Shown here: positions 33,900-34,288 of the stretch, piece by piece
Layout of the letters: every line of letters begins with the position of its first letter
Position numbering within the stretch: the first letter of the stretch is position 1
Assembly (NCBI GenBank): GCA_027451805.1
Contig: DAIDIF010000057.1
Span: 1 to 34,288, forward strand
DNA: 34,288 nucleotides
Direction: 5' to 3'
Source: Acidobacteriota bacterium
GTDB taxonomy: Bacteria > Acidobacteriota > Terriglobia > Terriglobales > SCQP01
Notes under the pieces: generated by a model
Database searches by the model: none
Told to the model about the DNA's origin: nothing
Seen by the model: the letters and a program-made list of their open reading frames with translations, nothing else
Program-made: the position numbers and the translations under genes

Positions 33900-34288
33900 T
33901 CATCCCAGCGGCCGCGTTGCCAGCACGTGTCCGGGAACCTGCTCCTTCAGCAGCCGCAACAGGGGATGCCGTTGCGCCCGCGCCTCGGGGGTATCGCCGG
34001 CGTCTGGCGCCTCGCCCTTGGCGGCCGGATCCCGGGGGGCCGGGGCCGCTGTTGCGCTGGTCGCCAACGTGATCTCCGGGCTGCGCCCCACCGCCGCCAG
34101 GCAAGCCGCCGCCAACGCCTTGCGCGTATCCGGCAGCGCCGCCAGCGCCGCCAGGTCGGCGTGTTCGGGCGCGAACGCCAGCTCCAGCTTGGCTCCCTCC
34201 CAGCGCCACTCCGCCGCCGCCGCGATGCTGTGCAGCGACTCCTTGCCCCTGGCCTCGAGCGCCGCCAATACCTGCTGACGGGGATCGG
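33900..34288 (-). CDS. dnaX: C-terminal part of DNA polymerase III subunit gamma/tau, truncated by window edge
   Basis: The frame is open to the right edge and ends in TGA at 33902-33900, giving 129 residues of a C-terminus beginning DPRQQVLAALEARGKESL. The visible part has AAAEWRWEGAKLELAFAPEH and LPDTRKALAAACLAAVGRSP, an Ala/Pro-rich linker, and a final RHPLLRLLKEQVPGHVLATR. This resembles the C-terminal domain of acidobacterial gamma/tau subunits of the clamp loader. No ATPase motifs are inside the window, so the call rests on this similarity plus the dnaX-ybaB-recR gene order. ybaB starts 9 nt downstream. Confidence 0.75.
   Translation of the reverse strand, partial: DPRQQVLAALEARGKESLHSIAAAAEWRWEGAKLELAFAPEHADLAALAALPDTRKALAAACLAAVGRSPEITLATSATAAPAPRDPAAKGEAPDAGDTPEARAQRHPLLRLLKEQVPGHVLATRPLG

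Overview
The window is GC-rich, gene-dense bacterial chromosome with strong G/C third-position bias. It reads as an Acidobacteriota-like genome, which is an inference. The support is a combination: an ECF sigma factor followed by a zinc-finger anti-sigma gene, PEP-CTERM sorting, a metal-dependent KdsA (so an LPS-bearing, Gram-negative cell), GatCAB-type aminoacylation, HslUV, two Tat-exported glycosidases, and small secreted or zinc-ribbon proteins of a style common in that phylum. No rRNA, CRISPR array or prophage was seen. The only mobile-element trace is the 3' end of an integrase-type transposase at the left edge.

Layout, left to right. Positions 1-2645: transposase tail, an orphan nuoB, an HD-domain hydrolase, a convergent winged-helix regulator without a receiver domain, and tRNA-Ala(GGC) on the minus strand. 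Positions 2681-5103: pyrG overlapping kdsA. Positions 5084-7381 (minus): dciA-like, gatC and gatA in a tightly coupled cluster, then cspA. gatA carries an in-frame TAA. Positions 7574-9881: zinc-ribbon coiled-coil protein, RNase HI-like and rsmI, then rpsU with a structured leader. Positions 9922-12317: a small unknown gene diverging from hslV-hslU, with an Fn3 lipoprotein abutting hslU. Positions 13479-17396: a small unknown gene diverging from dprA, then topA with five zinc ribbons. Positions 17507-19586: a small secreted Cys-containing protein with a strong terminator, then (minus) ychF followed by a zinc-ribbon membrane protein whose third zinc Cys codon appears as TGA. Positions 19747-20808: ECF sigma factor and putative anti-sigma factor.

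Positions 20826-30344 (minus) form one apparent transcription unit, read right to left: two large Tat-signal glycosidases, a secreted proline-rich/TPR-like protein, the two halves of a heterodimeric ABC exporter, and shikimate kinase. The last five genes are 3 to 15 nt apart. Divergent from it, a PEP-CTERM surface protein lies behind a very good sigma-54 promoter match, with three TGCGCAT repeats upstream in the shared 190-bp spacer. This is the best candidate for an undescribed, co-regulated envelope or exopolysaccharide module.

Positions 31201-34288: a possible 56-codon ORF, then the minus-strand housekeeping operon dnaX(partial)-ybaB-recR-rimO-yacG. Two minus-strand genes (gatA and the zinc-ribbon protein) each contain one premature stop explainable by a single C-to-A change at a conserved residue. 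That may mean real decay, recoding or systematic sequence error.
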